The translations under genes and the position numbers were made by a program. A DNA stretch of 15,455 bases from Actinomycetota bacterium (GTDB lineage Bacteria; Actinomycetota; Thermoleophilia; Solirubrobacterales; Thermoleophilaceae), in assembly GCA_005885165.1 (NCBI GenBank), contig VAXR01000042.1:1-15455 (forward strand), read 5' to 3'. Under the pieces are notes generated by a model. That model had not been told where the DNA came from, did no database searches, and saw only the letters and a program-made list of their open reading frames with translations. Shown one piece after another: positions 14,049 to 15,455 of this stretch. Numbering within the stretch: position 1 is the first letter of the stretch; every line of letters begins with the position of its first letter.

Positions 14049-15455
14049 CTAGCGCAGCAGCCGGATCGCCGCGATCTCGGCCTGGTTCTGCCCGGGCGGC
14101 AGCCTGAAGATCCAGACGAGGTAGTGCAGGTACGCCCGCCCGTGGGTGTTGAGGTAGATGTGCTTCAGCGGCCCGACGGTGACCGACGCGAGGGGCTGGC
14201 CCCAGCTGGCGAAGGTGTCCGAGCCCGCGCCGCTGAAGAGCTGTGCGTCGGACCCGTAGATCCGGGCGAGGAACCCCGGCGTGGGCGTCCTGATGTCGAG
14301 CCGGCGCGCGGCGATCGGCTTGGCGGCGTCCACGTAGATCCCCACGCCCGGCTTCGGCGCGAGCGTGCCGGACGAGTACTGCTCGGTCGCCCAGGTGGTC
14401 TGGCGGTCGCTGTCCAGCACGTTCCCGGTCTCCAACGGGTGCTCGCTCTTGTTGCCCGTGCCGTAGGGGTCATAGTCGTGCGCGGCGATGGGCACGACCT
14501 GCGTCAGCGGGCCACTCGCGCGCGCCGGCGCCGGCCCGCGCCTCTGCTGCCCGACGTCGGTGGTCAGCGCGAGCGCGAGCGCCACGCCGGCCAGGGTGGT
14601 GAGCGCCACGAGCGCCGCGAACCGGTGGGGGCGCCGGAGGTGGCCCGGAGCGATCGCCGCCTGCTCCTTGGGAAGCGCACGGAGGACGGTGGTCGCCTCG
14701 CCGCTCGCCTCGCCCGCCCGCGCGACCTCGATCGCCAGCGCCTGCTCGAGGTCCGCGATCATCTCGTCGATCGTCAGATAGCGGTTGCGCGGCTCCTTTG
14801 CGGTCGCGCGCTCGATCACCACCGCTAGCGCGGCCGACACCTCAGGGCGCAGGCGCTGCACGTCCGGGATGCGCTCGCGCACGTGCTTCATCGCCACTCC
14901 GACCTGGCTCTCGGCCTTGAAGGGGACCTCGCTGGCGAGCATCTCGTAGAGGCAGATCCCCAGCGAGTAGATGTCGGACTGCTCGCCCACGTCCTCGCCG
15001 AGCGCCTGCTCTGGCGAGACGTAGTCGGTGGTCCCGAGCACTCGCCCGGTCGCCGTGAGGCCGCCGTCGTCGAGCGTGCGGGCGATGCCGAAGTCCGTGA
15101 CCTTCGCGCGCCCCTCGGTGTCGATCATCACGTTCTGGGGCTTCACGTCGCGGTGTATGACGCGCTGGGCGTGCGCCGCCGACAGCGCGCGGCCCACCTC
15201 GATCGCGTAGGCCACGGCTTCGACCACCGGCATCGCCCGACCCTGCTCGCGGAGCGTCCGGATCCGGTGCTTCAGCGTCTCGCCCTCGACGTACTCGAAG
15301 ACGATGTACGGGTGCCCCTCGTCCTCGCCGGCGTCGATCACGGTGACGACGTGGGGGTGTGACAGCCGAGCCACCGATCGCGCCTCCCTGCGGAAGCGCT
15401 CGTGCTGGAGCGGGTCGCCCGAGAGCGCGCCGTGCATCAGCTTGATCGCCACCCA
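14049..15455 (-). CDS. Ser/Thr protein kinase with discoidin-like ectodomain, partial, 5' end beyond the window
   Basis: 468 residues are visible; the glycine loop and first strands lie off the right edge. The visible part begins WVAIK, so the catalytic lysine is visible residue 5, and the GTG at 15452 is an internal Val, not the start. Numbering from the visible end: HRDVKPQN 101-108 (Asp103), DFG 121-123, Thr134/Thr136 in the activation loop, SPEQ 147-150, and kinase end near 245. One membrane helix lies at about 278-299. The extracellular part (about 318-468) starts HDYDPYGTGNKSEHP, then VLDSDRQTTWATEQY and LAPKPGVGIYVD. This is the pattern of discoidin/galactose-binding-like jellyroll domains, as at the C-terminus of actinobacterial MviN/MurJ. 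I infer that it senses an envelope glycan. It converges on ddl with 10 nt between. Confidence 0.92.
   Translation of the reverse strand, partial: WVAIKLMHGALSGDPLQHERFRREARSVARLSHPHVVTVIDAGEDEGHPYIVFEYVEGETLKHRIRTLREQGRAMPVVEAVAYAIEVGRALSAAHAQRVIHRDVKPQNVMIDTEGRAKVTDFGIARTLDDGGLTATGRVLGTTDYVSPEQALGEDVGEQSDIYSLGICLYEMLASEVPFKAESQVGVAMKHVRERIPDVQRLRPEVSAALAVVIERATAKEPRNRYLTIDEMIADLEQALAIEVARAGEASGEATTVLRALPKEQAAIAPGHLRRPHRFAALVALTTLAGVALALALTTDVGQQRRGPAPARASGPLTQVVPIAAHDYDPYGTGNKSEHPLETGNVLDSDRQTTWATEQYSSGTLAPKPGVGIYVDAAKPIAARRLDIRTPTPGFLARIYGSDAQLFSGAGSDTFASWGQPLASVTVGPLKHIYLNTHGRAYLHYLVWIFRLPPGQNQAEIAAIRLLR

Noticed and set aside
14021..14064. Possible terminator: CCGGTACCGG palindrome at 14023-14032 and a CGGCT...AGCCG stem at 14046-14063
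   Set aside because: The palindrome is inside ddl with no loop, and the second stem is only 5 bp with no T-tract on either strand; not convincing as an intrinsic terminator.

Overview
The window is very GC-rich chromosomal DNA with strong G/C bias at third codon positions, frequent GTG/TTG starts, and long spurious open frames opposite real genes. Its core is the actinobacterial cell-growth cluster (FhaA, FhaB, PP2C phosphatase, RodA, PBP, PASTA kinase). This points to Actinomycetota. The family variants, a D-Ala-D-Ala ligase closing the operon and the absence of a pknA-like gene suggest a deep lineage such as Thermoleophilia/Solirubrobacterales rather than Mycobacteriales or Streptomycetales. 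That placement is inference. No tRNA, rRNA, CRISPR array, insertion sequence or phage gene was seen.

Left block (1-4008, all minus strand, read right to left): a one-pass membrane protein with a CARDB-like ectodomain; a DUF4446 membrane-anchored protein; prephenate dehydratase (pheA); an HNH endonuclease-family protein; and a KdpD-like sensor histidine kinase cut by the left edge. Gaps are 8-12 nt except for 52 nt before the HNH gene, so most of it looks co-transcribed.

Centre block (4153-14038, all plus strand): a Ser/Thr kinase with a polytopic membrane domain, then fhaA, fhaB, pstP, rodA, pbpA, pknB and ddl. Every junction is a gap of at most 9 nt or a short overlap (TGATG, TTGA, 8 nt, GTGA), so this reads as one polycistronic operon of almost 10 kb. 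It is expected to be driven from the 144-nt divergent gap at 4009-4152. It brings together the elongation glycosyltransferase/transpeptidase pair (RodA-PbpA), the enzyme making the D-Ala-D-Ala end of their substrate (Ddl), a muropeptide-sensing kinase (PknB with four PASTA repeats), the opposing phosphatase (PstP), and two phosphothreonine readers (FhaA, FhaB).

Right block (14049-15455, minus strand): a third Ser/Thr kinase, cut by the right edge just before its catalytic lysine. It has one membrane helix and a discoidin-like ectodomain that resembles the C-terminus of mycobacterial MviN/MurJ. It converges on ddl with only 10 nt between stop codons.

The least described elements are the polytopic kinase heading the operon, the MviN-like ectodomain kinase, and the divergent CARDB membrane protein. 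All three are candidate additional parts of the envelope phosphosignalling system.
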